Below, piece by piece: positions 6,246 to 7,319 of a stretch of DNA of 7,319 nucleotides. The position numbers were made by a program, and so were the translations under genes. The notes below the pieces were generated by a model. The model was not told where the DNA came from, ran no database searches, and saw only the letters and a list, made by a program, of their open reading frames with translations. Origin of the DNA: Klebsiella pneumoniae (GTDB lineage: Bacteria > Pseudomonadota > Gammaproteobacteria > Ga0077536); contig CAMCBY010000204.1 of NCBI GenBank assembly GCA_945873015.1, positions 1 to 7,319 on the forward strand, read 5' to 3'. Position 1 is the first letter of the stretch; every line of letters starts with the position of its first letter.

Positions 6246-6259
6246 GCACAGCGATGTGC
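6246..6259 (-). terminator. Small hairpin directly after the NIPSNAP stop codon
   Basis: GCACA-(4 bases)-TGTGC forms a perfect 5-bp stem touching the NIPSNAP stop codon at the head of the 128-base gap before the P450 gene. There is no T run, so it is a weak terminator candidate. Read on the plus strand the loop is GCGA, a GNRA tetraloop. The rest of the gap (6132-6245) holds only an imperfect inverted repeat at 6176-6197 and no promoter I can defend. Confidence 0.25.
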
Positions 6260-6574
6260 TCAGCCAGGATAAAACGGCGCCGCGCTCAAAATCTTGTTTT
6301 CCTGATGCTGGATCAGCGGCGCAGCGGCTTCGGCATATACCGGCCACGCCGCATCGGCCTGCATGCGTGCACGGCGCTCGGCGCGGTCGTTCAGATCTTT
6401 GAAACGCCACATGTGGATGACCTGGTTCAAAGGGCCGATGTCCATCGAGGTATACCAGCCCACACAGTCACCGAGATATTGCTGCTGCAGCGGCCAGCCC
6501 TTGCTGCCATAGAGTTCGAGAAAAGCCTTGAGTTTGCCGGGATGCAAGGTATAGGTGCGGTGGTCGACGATCAT
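6260..6574 (-). CDS. NIPSNAP family protein
   Basis: This small protein (104 residues) has a dimeric alpha/beta-barrel-type fold of unknown biochemical role; bacterial members often sit near catabolic or oxidative genes. It matches the family over its whole length: IVDHRTYTLHPGK at the start, then Y33-L-G, V38-G-W-Y-T, I46-G-P-L-N-Q-V-I-H-M-W (46-56), an Arg-rich helix (RAERRARM, 64-71), and the C-terminal QENKIL block (91-96). The start at 6574 is chosen because it gives the family N-terminus and overlaps the stop of the preceding membrane-protein gene in ATGA. A weak GAGAA lies 6 bases upstream, so translation is probably coupled. A longer frame reaching 6652 would add 26 residues unlike the family. 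No signal peptide or membrane segment is seen, so it is probably cytoplasmic. Confidence 0.92.
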   Translation of the reverse strand: MIVDHRTYTLHPGKLKAFLELYGSKGWPLQQQYLGDCVGWYTSMDIGPLNQVIHMWRFKDLNDRAERRARMQADAAWPVYAEAAAPLIQHQENKILSAAPFYPG

Positions 6575-6846
6575 GGGAGGTTCTCGTGGTTGTGGGGTAA
6601 GGCCTGTTGCCGTCGCGCTCGCACCATGCCGTAGACGCTGGTCGCTATCCACGCCATCTCGATGATGAAAGACGACAGATTAAAATCGTAGAGCAGCGAG
6701 ACCGTGATCGCGAGCGAGCCAATCAGATTGACCACTGAATAACTCATGGACTGGCCGGACCAGCGTTCGGTCTGCATGAGGAAATAGGCGACCAGGATCA
6801 GCACCACGCCGAGGGTGCCGACCAGGTCATACCAGGCGAAAGTCAT
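6571..6846 (-). CDS. Small membrane protein of the CBU_0592 family
   Basis: This protein has 91 residues and three predicted membrane helices, at about 6-24, 36-53 and 57-75, followed by a basic (VRARRQQ) and then His/Asn-rich tail. The YDLVGxLGVxLILxAYFL opening, the SYSVVNLIGS second helix and the SLLYDFNLSSFIIEMAWI stretch are typical of the CBU_0592-like domain, a family with no established function. A GGAG site lies 5 bases before the ATG, inside the end of the yaiI gene. The ATG overlaps the yaiI stop as ATGA, and its own stop overlaps the NIPSNAP start the same way, so the three genes are almost certainly cotranscribed and translationally coupled. The basic tail after the last helix suggests a cytoplasmic C-terminus. 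Confidence 0.88.
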   Translation of the reverse strand: MTFAWYDLVGTLGVVLILVAYFLMQTERWSGQSMSYSVVNLIGSLAITVSLLYDFNLSSFIIEMAWIATSVYGMVRARRQQALPHNHENLP

Positions 6847-7295
6847 GGCTGCTCCGCGCGCGCGAGCAGGCGATCGAACTGGTTGGCAAAGGCCTGCCGG
6901 TCTTTCTGATCGAGCGGTGGCGGGCCACCGCGCACCAGCCGCGATGAGCGTAATTCATCCAGCATGTCGCGCACCGCAAGACGCTCGCCGATGTTCTCGC
7001 GGGTATACAGCGTGCCGCGCGGATTGAGGGCGACGGCGCCCTTGGCAATCACGCCGGCCGCCAACGGAATGTCAGCGGTGATCACCAGATCGCCCGGCTG
7101 TACCGAGTTTTCAATGTGTTTGTCTGCTTCATCAAAACCACCCGGCACGCGCACACTGCGCACATGGGGCGAGGGCGGCACGTTGATGGCCTGATTGGCG
7201 ACCAGGGTGGTGGCAATCGCACGGCGTTCGGCGGCGCGCAGAATGATGTCCTTGATCATGCGCGGACAGGCGTCCGCGTCCACCCAGATATGCAT
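6843..7295 (-). CDS. yaiI: YaiI/YqxD family protein (UPF0178, DUF188)
   Basis: This 150-residue protein belongs to the conserved UPF0178 family, related to PIN-like nuclease folds; the cellular role is not established. It closely follows E. coli YaiI: WVDADACP (4-11), R20-A-A-E-R, VANQ (32-35), VPPS (39-42), GFDEAD (53-58), GDLVITADIPLAA (68-80), ALNPRG (89-94), RD...DELR, GGPPP (123-127) and DRQAFA (132-137). The acidic residues D6, D8, D58 and D75 are candidates for a metal site. The ATG at 7295 gives the same N-terminus as E. coli. An in-frame TGA lies two codons upstream, which rules out a longer protein. There is no clear ribosome binding site, so translation may be coupled to a gene ending just beyond the window. 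It heads a three-gene overlapping cluster. Confidence 0.95.
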   Translation of the reverse strand: MHIWVDADACPRMIKDIILRAAERRAIATTLVANQAINVPPSPHVRSVRVPGGFDEADKHIENSVQPGDLVITADIPLAAGVIAKGAVALNPRGTLYTRENIGERLAVRDMLDELRSSRLVRGGPPPLDQKDRQAFANQFDRLLARAEQP

Positions 7296-7319
7296 ACCGT
7301 GTCAGCTCAGCGTGGCAGT

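Noticed and set aside
7296..7319. End of another minus-strand gene just before yaiI (in-frame TGA at 7302-7304)
   Set aside because: Only five sense codons are visible before the stop, too few to identify a gene.

Overview
This is a high-GC, gene-dense bacterial window. It holds eight protein-coding genes, no RNA genes, no insertion sequences and no CRISPR array. The gene content (a YaiI homologue close to the E. coli protein, a CBU_0592-type membrane protein, a NIPSNAP protein, a camphor-P450-like enzyme, Tat and Sec export signals) suggests a proteobacterium, most likely an uncultured gammaproteobacterium with a catabolic lifestyle. That placement is inference, and no marker gene is present to confirm it.

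Layout. The plus strand carries two genes at the left: a serine hydrolase of the beta-lactamase/esterase family whose 5' end lies outside the window (to 1136), and an exported M20-family metallopeptidase (1210-2685). A strong GC hairpin sits between them. Everything from 7295 down to 2712 is on the minus strand and meets the plus-strand pair tail to tail across a 26-base gap containing overlapping inverted repeats. In transcription order the minus-strand block is yaiI, a small three-helix membrane protein and a NIPSNAP protein (three genes joined by ATGA overlaps), then after a 128-base gap a cytochrome P450 of the CYP101 type, a Tat-exported L-amino-acid-oxidase-like flavoprotein, and a Sec-exported RidA-family protein.

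How the genes may work together. The clearest functional pairing is the flavoprotein with the RidA-like protein. Amine/amino-acid oxidases release reactive imines, and RidA proteins hydrolyse imines. Here both carry export signals and the genes are 24 bases apart, so they look like an extracytoplasmic oxidation and imine-clearing module. The P450 aligns with P450cam almost without gaps, so that its own residue numbers match (D251, T252, R112, R299, H355, C357), but the camphor-contacting Tyr96 position is Gln and other pocket positions differ, pointing to a different substrate. No ferredoxin or ferredoxin reductase is in the window. The exported M20 enzyme resembles PM20D1-type N-acyl amino acid hydrolases and could supply free amino acids to the oxidase, but it is transcribed from the other strand and this link is speculative.
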